Position numbers and translations under genes: made by a program
Assembly (NCBI GenBank): GCA_964393035.1
Contig: CAYMRX010000007.1
Location: forward strand, 1 to 64,000
Direction: 5' to 3'
DNA: 64,000 bases
DNA from: Tabrizicola_A sp964393035
GTDB taxonomy: Bacteria > Pseudomonadota > Alphaproteobacteria > Rhodobacterales > Rhodobacteraceae
Shown here: piece after piece, positions 32,313-40,560 of the stretch
How positions within the stretch are numbered: the stretch's first letter is position 1
Layout: each line of letters opens with the position of its first letter
Notes under the pieces: generated by a model
Databases searched by the model: none
What the model was told of the DNA's origin: nothing
What the model saw: only the letters and a program-made list of their open reading frames with translations

Positions 32313-32407
32313 GGCGCAAATATCCTCGGGGGGAGGCTGGCTTTGCCGCGGCAAAGCCAGCTTGGGGGGCGGAAAGCCCCCCGCAAATTCTTTCTGCAAG
32401 AATTTGC
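32313..32407. repeat. Three consecutive hairpins between iscR and the desulfurase gene
   Basis: In plus coordinates: CAAATATCC-type repeat at 32317-32330; a perfect 26-base palindrome at 32336-32361 (GCTGGCTTTGCC and its complement); GGGGGGC-GGAAA-GCCCCCC at 32364-32382; GCAAATTCTT-TCTGC-AAGAATTTGC at 32383-32407. All lie in the transcribed gap of the isc-suf operon and could stabilise the 3' part or partly terminate after iscR. Confidence 0.75.
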
Positions 32408-32417
32408 CGCCCCGGCA

Positions 32418-32879
32418 TCATTCCTCGTCCACCACGCGGAACAGGGCCGGCACCGCCGGACAGGGGGTCATCTGGTTGCGGATCACATCGGAAAGCCGGG
32501 TCTGGTGCAAAAACACATAGACATGCGCCGAAAGCCCCTCCCACAGCCGGTTGGTCATGCTTTGCGCCCGGCTGCCCGACACGCCCCCGCTGGCCCCTGC
32601 CCCGGTATGCAGCGCGTCCACCGTCTCCTCGACGGCCTCCATCACCTCAGACACCCGAATGTCCGAGGGGCTGCGCGCCAGCCGATAGCCACCGCCCGGT
32701 CCGCGCACCGCCTCCACCAACCCGGCCCGGCGCAGCTTGACGAACAATTGCTCCAGATAGGGCAGGGAAATGTCCTGCCGCTTGGAAATCGCGGCCAGCG
32801 ACATCAGATCATCGCTTTTGGCCAGTGCCAGATCAGCCAGTGCCACCATGGCATAACGGCCCTTGGTCGAGAGTTTCAT
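32418..32879 (-). CDS. iscR: Rrf2-family regulator IscR (single-cysteine type)
   Basis: The regulator of the isc-suf operon: 153 residues, an N-terminal winged helix (MKLSTKGRYAMVALADLA, then SLAAISKRQDISLPYLEQLF, GPGGGYRLAR) and a C-terminal dimer helix. Canonical IscR holds its [2Fe-2S] cluster with three Cys in a C-x5-C-x5-C loop; here that loop (DALHTGAGASGG) has none, and the only Cys is in TPCPAVP near residue 139. R. sphaeroides IscR has the same single-Cys form and represses Fe-S genes. It is first in the operon and divergent from the hydrolase gene, with 159 bases between. Confidence 0.92.
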   Translation of the reverse strand: MKLSTKGRYAMVALADLALAKSDDLMSLAAISKRQDISLPYLEQLFVKLRRAGLVEAVRGPGGGYRLARSPSDIRVSEVMEAVEETVDALHTGAGASGGVSGSRAQSMTNRLWEGLSAHVYVFLHQTRLSDVIRNQMTPCPAVPALFRVVDEE

Positions 32880-33038
32880 CGCAAGCCCCCTTAAACCCCG
32901 CGCTTCTCCATTGACGGCAAAGCCCCCAAGTCTTACCTGAAATTGGCAAACCGTCCGAGAAAAACGTCTTGGAACGGCTCTAGATTGTCCGTGCGGTCAG
33001 GTCAATGAACCGCACCTCGATGAAAGCAGGCGACACGA

Positions 33039-33698
33039 ATGCCCGAAGTGATTTTTGCCGGCCCCGAAGGCCGCCTCGAAGGCCGTTACCATCCGCAAAA
33101 AGAGCGTGACGCCCCGATTGCCATCGTGCTGCATCCGCATCCGAATTACGGCGGCACGATGAACAACAAGGTGGTCTACAACCTGCATTACGCCTTTTAC
33201 AATCTGGGCTTCACGGTGCTGCGGTTCAACTTCCGCGGCGTCGGGCGCAGCCAGGGCGAATATGACATGGGGATTGGCGAGCTGTCCGACGCCGCCTCGG
33301 CCTTGGATTACCTGCAATCCATGAACCAGAACGCCAAGCATTGCTGGGTCGCGGGCTTTTCCTTTGGCGCCTGGGTCGGCATGCAGCTTTTGATGCGCCG
33401 CCCGGAAATCACCGGCTTCGTCTCGGTCGCACCGCCGGCGAACCTTTACGATTTCAGCTTCCTCGCCCCCTGCCCGTCGTCTGGCCTCATCATCAACGGC
33501 ACCGCCGACAAGGTGGCCCCGCCGAAAGACACGGTGTCACTGGTGAACAAGCTGCATGAGCAAAAGGGCATCACCATCACCCATGAACAGATCGAAGGCG
33601 CCGATCACTTCTTCAAGGATGACGAGGCGCATATGAAACCGATGATCGACACGGTGTCTTCCTATGTGAAACGCCGTCTGGGAGAGGCGAGCCGCTAA
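33039..33698 (+). CDS. Alpha/beta hydrolase
   Basis: A 219-residue protein of the short bacterial hydrolase group. Landmarks: VLHPHPNYGGTMNN (oxyanion region), VLRFNFRGVGRSQGEYD, the nucleophile elbow VAGFSFGAWVG (GFSFG, Ser about 110), the acid in NGTADKVAPP, and His in EGADHFF. All triad members are present. Substrate unknown. It is often found beside iscR/suf genes in Rhodobacteraceae; here it is divergent from iscR and starts a four-gene unit (stop/start spacing of 1 base to the next gene). Confidence 0.9.
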   Translation: MPEVIFAGPEGRLEGRYHPQKERDAPIAIVLHPHPNYGGTMNNKVVYNLHYAFYNLGFTVLRFNFRGVGRSQGEYDMGIGELSDAASALDYLQSMNQNAKHCWVAGFSFGAWVGMQLLMRRPEITGFVSVAPPANLYDFSFLAPCPSSGLIINGTADKVAPPKDTVSLVNKLHEQKGITITHEQIEGADHFFKDDEAHMKPMIDTVSSYVKRRLGEASR

Positions 33699-33699
33699 G

Positions 33700-33963
33700 A
33701 TGGGCGTTTTGGAAGACATGGGCGACGCGCTCGCCCGCGACGTGATCGCCGCCATGGAAGAGCTGGGCGACGAGCGGTTCCATGAAAAGGTGTCCAAGGT
33801 TCTCTTGGACGCCTCGCCCACCATGCAAGAGGCCTATATGACGGCCTACCGCGTCCGCGTCGCCGAAAAGCGCGGCCGGGCTTTCATCGAGGCCAGCCTG
33901 AAAGCCAAGCGCGAAGGCGGCACCGGCCCGCGCGTGGTGATGGATCAGGGCGGCGGGCATTGA
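33700..33963 (+). CDS. Small conserved protein (87 aa)
   Basis: An 87-residue soluble, helical protein: N-terminal MGVLEDMGDALARDVIAAM, then a middle SPTMQEAYMTAYRVRVAEKRG and a Gly-rich tail GGTGPRVVMDQGGGH. No domain recognised. Its ATG is one base after the hydrolase stop and its TGA overlaps the TTG start of the next gene, so the three are translated together. I take it as real because of this tight spacing and the regular codon use. Confidence 0.72.
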   Translation: MGVLEDMGDALARDVIAAMEELGDERFHEKVSKVLLDASPTMQEAYMTAYRVRVAEKRGRAFIEASLKAKREGGTGPRVVMDQGGGH

Positions 33964-34547
33964 CGGACCGACTTCAGGCTCAGTTCGATTTCCTTAACGA
34001 GGCGGACCGGCTGAAATCGGTCTTGCGCGCCACGACCTTGGTTGATGGCTCGCGGGCTGAGAACTCGGGCGAACACAGTTGGCATCTGGCGCTTTACGCC
34101 ATGACCCTCGCCGATCAGGCCGCCCCTGGCGTCAGCATTGACCGGGTGATCCGCATGCTGTTGCTGCATGATCTGGTTGAAATTGATGTCGGCGATGTGC
34201 CGATCCATTCCGCCAATGGCGCGGCCCATGCCAGCCTGGAAACCCAAGCCGCCGAACAACGCGCCGCCGACCGGATCTTCGGCCTTTTGCCACCCGATCA
34301 AGCCGCCTCCTTCCGCGCGCTCTGGGATGAGTTTGAAGCAACTGAAACCCCCGACGCCGTTTTCGCCAAATCGCTGGACCGGGTGCAGCCGGTCATGGCG
34401 AACCTGATGTCGGGCGGCGGGACGTGGAAAACCTACAATGTCACCGCCCAGCAATTGGAGACTCGGGTGGGCGTCAAGGTGGCCAAAGGGGCGCCCGCGC
34501 TTTGGAACTGGGTGTGGGCCCAAGCCAAGCAATGGTTCATGCAGTGA
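33960..34547 (+). CDS. HD-domain phosphohydrolase (YfbR-like 5'-nucleotidase)
   Basis: A 195-residue HD-superfamily hydrolase. Visible metal motifs: ENSGEHSWHLAL (His), MLLLHDLVEIDVGD (HD pair) and a distal Asp in AKSLDRVQPVM, the layout of YfbR/YGK1-type deoxynucleotide 5'-nucleotidases. The start is a TTG overlapping the preceding stop (TTGA), reading MTDRLQAQFDFLNEADRLK; no ATG or GTG is closer to the conserved N-terminus. Translation therefore probably depends on the upstream gene. Cytoplasmic. Confidence 0.87.
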   Translation: MTDRLQAQFDFLNEADRLKSVLRATTLVDGSRAENSGEHSWHLALYAMTLADQAAPGVSIDRVIRMLLLHDLVEIDVGDVPIHSANGAAHASLETQAAEQRAADRIFGLLPPDQAASFRALWDEFEATETPDAVFAKSLDRVQPVMANLMSGGGTWKTYNVTAQQLETRVGVKVAKGAPALWNWVWAQAKQWFMQ

Positions 34548-35023
34548 AAAGCCTCTGGCGCACGTCTGCCGTGATCTCGGGCTTGGTATTGATGTTGGTG
34601 AGCAGTGTTGCCTTCTTCCATTTCGGTGACGGTTTTCTTGGAACTACCTTTGAGACTCTGAAAGAGGCTCTCACTTTTCAAAATGAACCTTCGCTGGCTG
34701 ACAACGTTTTCTCTTGCCGATCTATGAATGGCGAGGGTTCTGATGATGATGTTTCCGTGCTCGCGCTGCGCCTTCTGGGCATAAGCCTTGTATGGAGGGT
34801 GCTCCGCTTTCGTCTTGCCCCCAGCAAGACTGAGGCCGCTCTCTTCGTCCTTCTTTCGTCCCCGGCATTGGCGCTTCACTTTGGTTTTGCCACCTGTGCC
34901 CAAGCAACTTTGACGCTGCTCTACTCTTGGAATTTGGCTCTTGCAGGGTGCATCGTTGGGTGGTGCATGGCGGCAGTTGGCTATCTTTGGCGATTCAAAG
35001 GTTCTGAACCTAGGCTGGGATGA
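34544..35023 (+). CDS. Orphan membrane protein of atypical composition
   Basis: About 159 residues from a GTG overlapping the HD-gene stop (GTGA); an ATG at 34532 is the alternative. Hydrophobic segments lie near 10-28, 95-115 and 125-150 (about three to four). Base composition is near 50 percent GC, clearly lower than the neighbouring genes, and codon use is relaxed with many TTT, CTT and TCT. I recognise no family. It may be a recently acquired or decaying gene; real expression is uncertain. Confidence 0.5.
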   Translation: MKSLWRTSAVISGLVLMLVSSVAFFHFGDGFLGTTFETLKEALTFQNEPSLADNVFSCRSMNGEGSDDDVSVLALRLLGISLVWRVLRFRLAPSKTEAALFVLLSSPALALHFGFATCAQATLTLLYSWNLALAGCIVGWCMAAVGYLWRFKGSEPRLG

Positions 35024-35116
35024 ATATCGGTATACATTCGCATACAACGCTTCCCAACCCCGCCAATTTCCGCTAAACACCCGCCAACGAATCCCAACAC
35101 CTGAAAGGGCACGCCC

Positions 35117-36331
35117 ATGACCAAGATCAAGGTAGCCAATCCCATCGTCGAGATGGACGGCGACGAGATGACCCGGATCATCTGGGACTTCATCAAGAAA
35201 AAGCTGATCCTGCCCTATCTGGATGTCGACCTGCTGTATTACGATCTCGGCATCGAGGAGCGTGACCGCACCAATGACCAGATCACCATCGATTCTGCCG
35301 AAATGACCAAAAAGGTCGGCGTCGCGGTGAAATGCGCCACAATCACGCCGGACGAACAGCGGGTTGAGGAATTCAACCTGAAACAAATGTGGAAATCGCC
35401 GAACGGCACCATCCGCAACATCCTTGGCGGCGTGATCTTCCGCGAGCCGATCATCTGCAAGAACGTGCCGCGTCTGGTGCCGCACTGGACCAAGCCGATC
35501 GTCGTTGGCCGCCACGCCTTTGGCGACCAGTACCGCGCCACCGATTTCCGCTTCCCCGGCAAGGGCAAGCTGACCATGAAATACGTTGGCGAAGACGGCA
35601 CCGTGATTGAAAAGGATGTCTATTCGGCACCTTCGGCCGGGGTTTACATGGGCATGTACAACCTTGACGACAGCATCCACGACTTTGCCCGCGCCTCGCT
35701 GAACTATGGCCTCGTGCGCAATGTACCCGTGTATCTCTCAACCAAGAACACCATCCTCAAGGCCTATGACGGCCGCTTCAAGGACATCTTCCAGAAGGTC
35801 TTTGACGAGGAATTCGCCGATGCTTTCAAGAAGGCCGGCATCACGTATGAACACCGTCTGATCGACGACATGGTCGCCTCGGCGCTGAAATGGTCGGGCG
35901 GCTATGTCTGGGCCTGCAAGAACTACGACGGCGACGTGCAGTCCGACATCGTGGCGCAGGGTTTCGGCTCGCTGGGCCTGATGACATCCGTTCTGATGAC
36001 CCCCGATGGCAAGATCGTGGAGGCCGAAGCCGCCCACGGCACCGTGACCCGCCATTACCGCGAACACCAGAAGGGCAAGGAGACCTCCACCAACTCCATC
36101 GCATCGGTCTACGCCTGGACCGGCGGCCTCAAGCACCGCGCCAAGCTCGATGGCAACGAAGCGCTGGCTCGTTTCGCCACCACGCTGGAAAAGGTCTGCG
36201 TCGATACCGTCGAAGATGGCTGGATGACCAAAGACCTCGCGCTGCTGGTCGGGCCGGATCAGAAATGGCTCACCACCATGGGCTATCTGGAAAAGGTCGA
36301 TGAGTATCTGAACAAGGCGCTCAAGGGTTAA
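35117..36331 (+). CDS. icd: NADP-dependent isocitrate dehydrogenase
   Basis: Oxidatively decarboxylates isocitrate to 2-oxoglutarate with NADP, in the TCA cycle. The 404-residue homodimeric (eukaryote-like type II) form shows MDGDEMTRIIWDFIKKKLI at the N-terminus and the substrate Ser/Arg region SPNGTIRNILGG. Metal Asp residues lie in LIDDMVASALKWSGG and DVQSDIVAQGFGSLGLMTS, and cofactor residues in EAAHGTVTRHYREH. Complete. GAAAGGGCACGCCC precedes the ATG. A terminator follows at 36374. Confidence 0.97.
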   Translation: MTKIKVANPIVEMDGDEMTRIIWDFIKKKLILPYLDVDLLYYDLGIEERDRTNDQITIDSAEMTKKVGVAVKCATITPDEQRVEEFNLKQMWKSPNGTIRNILGGVIFREPIICKNVPRLVPHWTKPIVVGRHAFGDQYRATDFRFPGKGKLTMKYVGEDGTVIEKDVYSAPSAGVYMGMYNLDDSIHDFARASLNYGLVRNVPVYLSTKNTILKAYDGRFKDIFQKVFDEEFADAFKKAGITYEHRLIDDMVASALKWSGGYVWACKNYDGDVQSDIVAQGFGSLGLMTSVLMTPDGKIVEAEAAHGTVTRHYREHQKGKETSTNSIASVYAWTGGLKHRAKLDGNEALARFATTLEKVCVDTVEDGWMTKDLALLVGPDQKWLTTMGYLEKVDEYLNKALKG

Positions 36332-36373
36332 GCCAGAGTCGGTCTGAAGCCCGACCTACAGTGATTGCGGAAC

Positions 36374-36400
36374 GGCCCGGGGGAAACCTCGGGCCTTTTT
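36374..36400 (+). terminator. Terminator of icd
   Basis: GGCCCGGGG-GAAA-CCTCGGGCC followed by TTTTT, about 43 bases after the icd stop. Confidence 0.85.
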
Positions 36401-36437
36401 GCTTGCGCGGCGCCACATATGTCAGCATTATTGACCC

Positions 36438-37040
36438 ATGACCGACCCGACCCACCATTCCCTGATCGAAGACATCCAAGGCATCGGCTTTGGCGTCTGC
36501 ATGGCGGCTGTCGGCATGCATATCCTGACCTTCATGGGCTTTGTCGCGGGCCAGACCACCGGGGTGGCGGCGCTGATTGCTTACGGGCTTCACCTGCCCT
36601 TTCCGGCGGTCTATTTCACCGTCTCCGTCCCCTTCCTGTGGTTCGGCTGGCGGCGGATGGGCGCGCGCTTTGCGGTGAAGACCCTGATAACCTTGGCGGC
36701 ACTCTCTCTCCTGACCGCATTATTGCCGCGCTGGCTGGGGTTTTCCCATATCCACCCCGCCTTTGCCGCCCTGTTGTTTGGCATCCTCTTTGGCATCGCC
36801 GCCCTCGCCGTCGTGCGCCATGGCGGCAGCTTTGGCGGGATTTCCATCCTGTGGCTGATGCTGCAAGACCGCACCGGCTTTCCGGCGGGCTATGCGCAAC
36901 TGGCCTTTGATGTGGTGCTGTTCGCCGTCTCGGCCCTTGTGATCGACACCGGGCCGCTGGTCTGGTCCTTTGCCGGAGCGGTGGTGTTCAACCTGTTTCT
37001 GGCCATCAACCACCGCCGCGACCGCTATATCGCACTCTGA
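36438..37040 (+). CDS. YitT family membrane protein
   Basis: A 200-residue inner-membrane protein with five to six hydrophobic segments. It carries the YitT hallmark arrangement: an early GIGFGVCMAAVGMHILTFMG, then GQTTGVAALIAYGLHLPFP (substrate-like loop), a central GILFGIAALAVVRHGGSFGG and the terminal hydrophobic pair. YitT proteins are uncharacterised permease-like proteins. It is the short form lacking the C-terminal DUF2179 domain. It follows the icd terminator, so it has its own promoter. Convergent with the DUF6456 gene. Confidence 0.82.
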   Translation: MTDPTHHSLIEDIQGIGFGVCMAAVGMHILTFMGFVAGQTTGVAALIAYGLHLPFPAVYFTVSVPFLWFGWRRMGARFAVKTLITLAALSLLTALLPRWLGFSHIHPAFAALLFGILFGIAALAVVRHGGSFGGISILWLMLQDRTGFPAGYAQLAFDVVLFAVSALVIDTGPLVWSFAGAVVFNLFLAINHRRDRYIAL

Positions 37041-37069
37041 CCGGCCCAACCGATCCCCTAACCGATCCC

Positions 37070-38206
37070 CTAGCCGATCAGGGGGCCATGCTTGCCGTAA
37101 GCCTCGTCATAGTGCCGCCGCAAGCGCTGCAAGGCGATGCGCAGCACGATCTTGCCCGACCGCGCGGCCCAACCCATGCGCTGCTCTGCCGCCTCGATAC
37201 CTTCCAGAAAGCAACAGACTCTGAGCGCCACATCGCCCAACCCCGGCCCGAGATCGCGCAAGGCGGCCGCCACCCGGTCCCGCGCCACCCGCGGCCCCTG
37301 CGCCAATCCGGCGTCGTTGTGAAATCCGCCCCGGTCACTGAGTGTCAAAAACCGCTCCCAATTCTGCGCCACCCGCGGCCCCATCTGCGCCAGTTCAAAA
37401 TCCTCGCGCAGACGTTCAGCCGCCTCCACCAGCCCCGGCTCCAGAAACGGCCGGCCATCCTTTTCGCGCCGTCGCCCCAAAACCGTAACCGGACTTTCGG
37501 CCAGATTGTGCCGCACCCGGCGCGGGCCATCCTCACCCGCCACCAGCCTGTCGCCCCAGATCCGGTGCTGATCGGCAAAGGCCATCGGGGCCTCGGCCAT
37601 GCCACTGGCCAGCCGCGCCTGATCGTCTTCCTCGATCATCCGCTTCAACCGCGCGCGCCCCGGCGCGCTTAGCTCATAGGTCGAGACCCGCCCGGCCTTG
37701 CGGCAGGAAATCCAGTCCTGCAAGACAAAACCCTGCGCCACCCCGCGGTCGACCACCGCCAGCCGGGCGCAGCGGCCATCGGGAAATTCGCGCATCACCA
37801 CCGCCTTTTCCATATCCGGCGCAATCGCCAGCGTGGCCCCCGGTTCCGCCAACCGGCGCAGGATGCGCAATCCCTCCCGCTTCAAGGTGATCTCATCGAC
37901 AGCGCCTTGCGAGGGGCGGATCATGGTCGTCATCTGGGCAGGCTCCTTTGCGGCGGGATCTTGCAACCGGGAGACATGCCCTTGCACCAGCGCATCCAAC
38001 GCCTCGTCCAAAAGCGGGTCTTCCCGACGTTTTTCATAGCGACGCACCGTGCGCAGCACCGTCGAGGCATGGCAGCCATCGCGCCGCGCCAGCGCCCGCA
38101 GCGATTTTCCCTCGGCCGTATGGTCCAGATAAAGCCGCACCGCATCGGGCAACCAGTCTGGCAGGTGAAGCAAGGGGGAAAGATTGGCAGGCATCGCGTG
38201 GCTCAT
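37070..38206 (-). CDS. HTH / DUF6456 protein
   Basis: A 378-residue protein with an N-terminal helix-turn-helix (about 30-65, EGKSLRALARRDGCHASTVLRTVRR, read as two motifs), a central winged-helix-like part with TYELSAPGRARLKRM, and a C-terminal DUF6456 domain from about 215 on (GDRLVAGEDGPRRVRHNLAE, LVEAAERLREDFELAQMG). The family is specific to Rhodobacterales-type alphaproteobacteria and probably binds DNA; its role is unknown. A GTTGCG/CGCAAC inverted repeat lies in the divergent intergenic region shared with the DUF6477 gene. Confidence 0.8.
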   Translation of the reverse strand: MSHAMPANLSPLLHLPDWLPDAVRLYLDHTAEGKSLRALARRDGCHASTVLRTVRRYEKRREDPLLDEALDALVQGHVSRLQDPAAKEPAQMTTMIRPSQGAVDEITLKREGLRILRRLAEPGATLAIAPDMEKAVVMREFPDGRCARLAVVDRGVAQGFVLQDWISCRKAGRVSTYELSAPGRARLKRMIEEDDQARLASGMAEAPMAFADQHRIWGDRLVAGEDGPRRVRHNLAESPVTVLGRRREKDGRPFLEPGLVEAAERLREDFELAQMGPRVAQNWERFLTLSDRGGFHNDAGLAQGPRVARDRVAAALRDLGPGLGDVALRVCCFLEGIEAAEQRMGWAARSGKIVLRIALQRLRRHYDEAYGKHGPLIG

Positions 38207-38341
38207 TCAGCGGGGTAAGATCGGCAAGGGTCGGTCGGGCAATTCAACCGTGAGTGGCATTTCTTACCCAAGGGTTAATTTCAGCGGTGAATGCCATAAT
38301 TGTTTCGAAATCTTAAACAAACCATCGGCCATCGCACGCTT

Positions 38342-38360
38342 GTTGCGACAAAGACGCAAC
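38342..38360. promoter_or_regulatory. Inverted repeat in divergent promoter region
   Basis: GTTGCG-ACAAAGA-CGCAAC, in the 203-base gap between the divergent DUF6456 and DUF6477 genes. Possible operator for the HTH protein next to it. Confidence 0.4.
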
Positions 38361-38409
38361 GTGTGGTTGTGGTGATTTAGGGTGAGCCTCTCACTTGCAG
38401 GAGCTTGCC

Positions 38410-38694
38410 ATGACCGACTTTGCCGCCATCCTCGCCAATCTGCGCCGCCCGCGTCTGTTGATCCGCGCCGCCCGATTCGGGTTGCAGGATTATCGCCGCG
38501 ACCGGGATTTGCGACGGATTCTGTCGCTGCCGGCCACGGCAGAACGCAATGTGCCGCAGCTTTTGGCCGAGGAGGCGCGGCTGGAGGAAATCCGCAAGAC
38601 CGATGAGCTGAACTATCCGGTGGCCCGTCATATCGAGGTTCTGGTGGCGCTGATCGCCGAAATCCGGCTTTTGCCGCGCCGCATGGCCCTGTGA
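38410..38694 (+). CDS. DUF6477 family protein
   Basis: A 94-residue basic, helical protein: N-terminal MTDFAAILANLRRPRLLIRA, then ARFGLQDYRRDRDLRRIL and a C-terminal LNYPVARHIEVLVALIAE. This matches the small DUF6477 proteins found in Rhodobacteraceae. An AGGAG site sits seven bases before the ATG. Function unknown. Divergent from the DUF6456 gene; a bidirectional terminator follows. Confidence 0.8.
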   Translation: MTDFAAILANLRRPRLLIRAARFGLQDYRRDRDLRRILSLPATAERNVPQLLAEEARLEEIRKTDELNYPVARHIEVLVALIAEIRLLPRRMAL

Positions 38695-38711
38695 GTGGCG
38701 CCAAGAAATGC

Positions 38712-38745
38712 AAAAGGCCCGCCGGATCATGGCGGGCCTTTTGTT
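38712..38745. terminator. Bidirectional terminator
   Basis: AAAAGGCCCGCC and GGCGGGCCTTTT are perfect complements around a 7-base loop, between the convergent DUF6477 and MttB-like genes, with T runs on both strands. Confidence 0.9.
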
Positions 38746-38773
38746 TCATATTTGGATGCAATCAGCGCCCTGA

Positions 38774-40318
38774 TTACAGGAACGCATCCGGCATCGACTC
38801 TTTCTTCTTGGCGACATAGGCCTCCAGCCCTTCGCGGATGCCTTCGTCCAGATGCGGCTGCTGGTAATCGGCCAGCATCTTTTCCACCCGCTCCCCGGCC
38901 AGCGCCATGGTGTCGCGCGAGCCTTCCTCGGCCCAGGTTTCATAGGGCTTGTAGTCCAGAAGGTCAGACCGCCAGAAGGCCGATTTGAAGTTGGCCTGGG
39001 TATGGGCGCAGCCCAGATAGTGACCGCCCGGACCGACTTCGCGGATCGCGTCCATGCCCTGCCCGTTTTCATCCAACGCCACGCCCTGCGCCAGATGGTG
39101 CAACGCGCCCAGTTGGTCGGCGTCCATCACGAACTTTTCGTAAGACGACACCAACCCGCCTTCCAGCCAGCCGCAGGCGTGCAGCATGAAGTTCACACCC
39201 GACAACAACCCCATGTTCAGCGAGTTCGCCGATTCGTAAGCCGCCTGCGCATCGGGCAGCTTGGAGCCACAGAAACCGCCCGCCGAACGGTAAGGCAGAC
39301 CCAGACGCCGCACCAACTGGCCGACGCCATAGGTGATGTGGCTGGCTTCCGGCGTGCCAAAGGTCGGCGCGCCCGAGTTCATGTCGATCGAGGTCACAAA
39401 GGCGCCCGCAATCACCGGCGCGCCCTTGCGGATCAACTGGCTGTAGGAGACGCCGGCCAGAACCTCGGCCAGAACCTGCGTCAGCGTACCTGCCACCGTC
39501 ACCGGCGCCATCGCGCCCCCGACGATGAAGGGCGATACGATCGCGGCCTGATTGGCCATGGCGTATTCTTCCAAGGCCCCCATCATGATGCCGTCAAAGG
39601 TCATCGGCGAGTTGATGTTGATGAGCGAGGTCATCACCGTGTTCTGGTCAACGAAATCGTTGCCGAACAGGATCTTGGCCATTTCCACCGAATCCGCCGC
39701 GCGCGACGGTTCGGTGACCGACCCCATGAACGGCTTGTCCGAAAGCGTCATATGCGCAAAGAGCATGTCAAGGTGACGCTTGTTCACCGGAATGTCGGTC
39801 GGCTCGCACACCGTGCCGCCCGAGTGGTGCAGCCACTTCGACATATAGCCCAGCTTCACGAAATTGCGGAAATCCTCAATCGTGGCATAGCGGCGGCCGC
39901 CCTTGGCATCATGCACGAAGGGCGGGCCATAGACCGGGGCCAGAACCAGATTGCGACCGCCGATTTCCACCGAACGCTCGGGGTTGCGGGCATGCTGGGT
40001 AAAGGTCTTCGGGGCAGTCTTGACAAGCTCACGCGCCAGACCACGGGGAATACGCACCCGCTCGCCCTGCACATCCGCCCCGGCATCGCGCCAACGCTGC
40101 AAGGCAGCTTCGTTTTCCACGAAGTTGACGCCGATCTCCTCCAACACGGTTTCCGCGTTGTATTCGATGATCTGCAACGCTTCTTCGTTCAGGATCTCGA
40201 AATTCGGGATATTGCGCTGGATGAACTTCGCCGTCTCGAAAGACACTGCCGTGCGTTCCGCCCGACGGGCAGACCCGCCACCACCACGGGCCCGACGCCC
40301 TGCTGCAACATCGCTCAT
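38774..40318 (-). CDS. Trimethylamine methyltransferase (MttB) family protein, non-pyrrolysine
   Basis: A 514-residue COG5598 protein. MttB homologues without pyrrolysine demethylate quaternary amines such as glycine betaine and pass the methyl group to a corrinoid protein. The frame is continuous with no in-frame TAG, so pyrrolysine is not used. Recognisable regions: NTVMTSLININSPMTFDG, PFIVGGAMAPVTVAGTL and FGTPEASHITYGVGQLVRRL. The N-terminal 20 residues are Arg/Gly-rich. Start at the ATG giving MSDVAAGRRARG. No corrinoid protein, methyltransferase partner or transporter gene lies nearby, so the substrate is open. Confidence 0.9.
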   Translation of the reverse strand: MSDVAAGRRARGGGGSARRAERTAVSFETAKFIQRNIPNFEILNEEALQIIEYNAETVLEEIGVNFVENEAALQRWRDAGADVQGERVRIPRGLARELVKTAPKTFTQHARNPERSVEIGGRNLVLAPVYGPPFVHDAKGGRRYATIEDFRNFVKLGYMSKWLHHSGGTVCEPTDIPVNKRHLDMLFAHMTLSDKPFMGSVTEPSRAADSVEMAKILFGNDFVDQNTVMTSLININSPMTFDGIMMGALEEYAMANQAAIVSPFIVGGAMAPVTVAGTLTQVLAEVLAGVSYSQLIRKGAPVIAGAFVTSIDMNSGAPTFGTPEASHITYGVGQLVRRLGLPYRSAGGFCGSKLPDAQAAYESANSLNMGLLSGVNFMLHACGWLEGGLVSSYEKFVMDADQLGALHHLAQGVALDENGQGMDAIREVGPGGHYLGCAHTQANFKSAFWRSDLLDYKPYETWAEEGSRDTMALAGERVEKMLADYQQPHLDEGIREGLEAYVAKKKESMPDAFL

Positions 40319-40487
40319 GATAAGCCTCCGAAAGCTGATTTTGCCCCTTATGCGACGAACCCGCCCAAATCCGCCTCGGAAAAGCGTCGCATGACCGCCA
40401 AAAGCGACAGAAACCCGCATCAAAAGCGACGGCTCCTGCCAACCTGCCGCGTTTCCATCCTCTCTGCCCAAATATCCTGCGGGGGGT

Positions 40488-40510
40488 GTGGGGGGCGCAA
40501 AGCCCCCCAC
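40488..40510 (+). promoter_or_regulatory. Leader hairpin upstream of guaA
   Basis: GTGGGGGGC-GCAAA-GCCCCCCAC, 50 bases before the guaA start, preceded by the CCAAATATCCTGCGGGGGG repeat at 40469-40486 that resembles the one in the isc-suf operon gap. It may be a dispersed repeat rather than a guaA-specific control element. Confidence 0.5.
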
Positions 40511-40560
40511 TTCTGCCCTCTCCCTCTTGCGATTCCCTCCGCAGGAAGCTAGGCGAAACC

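Noticed and set aside
38852..40552. A 566-residue open frame on the plus strand opposite the MttB-like gene
   Set aside because: Same shadow-frame character; the minus strand encodes a clear full-length family protein.
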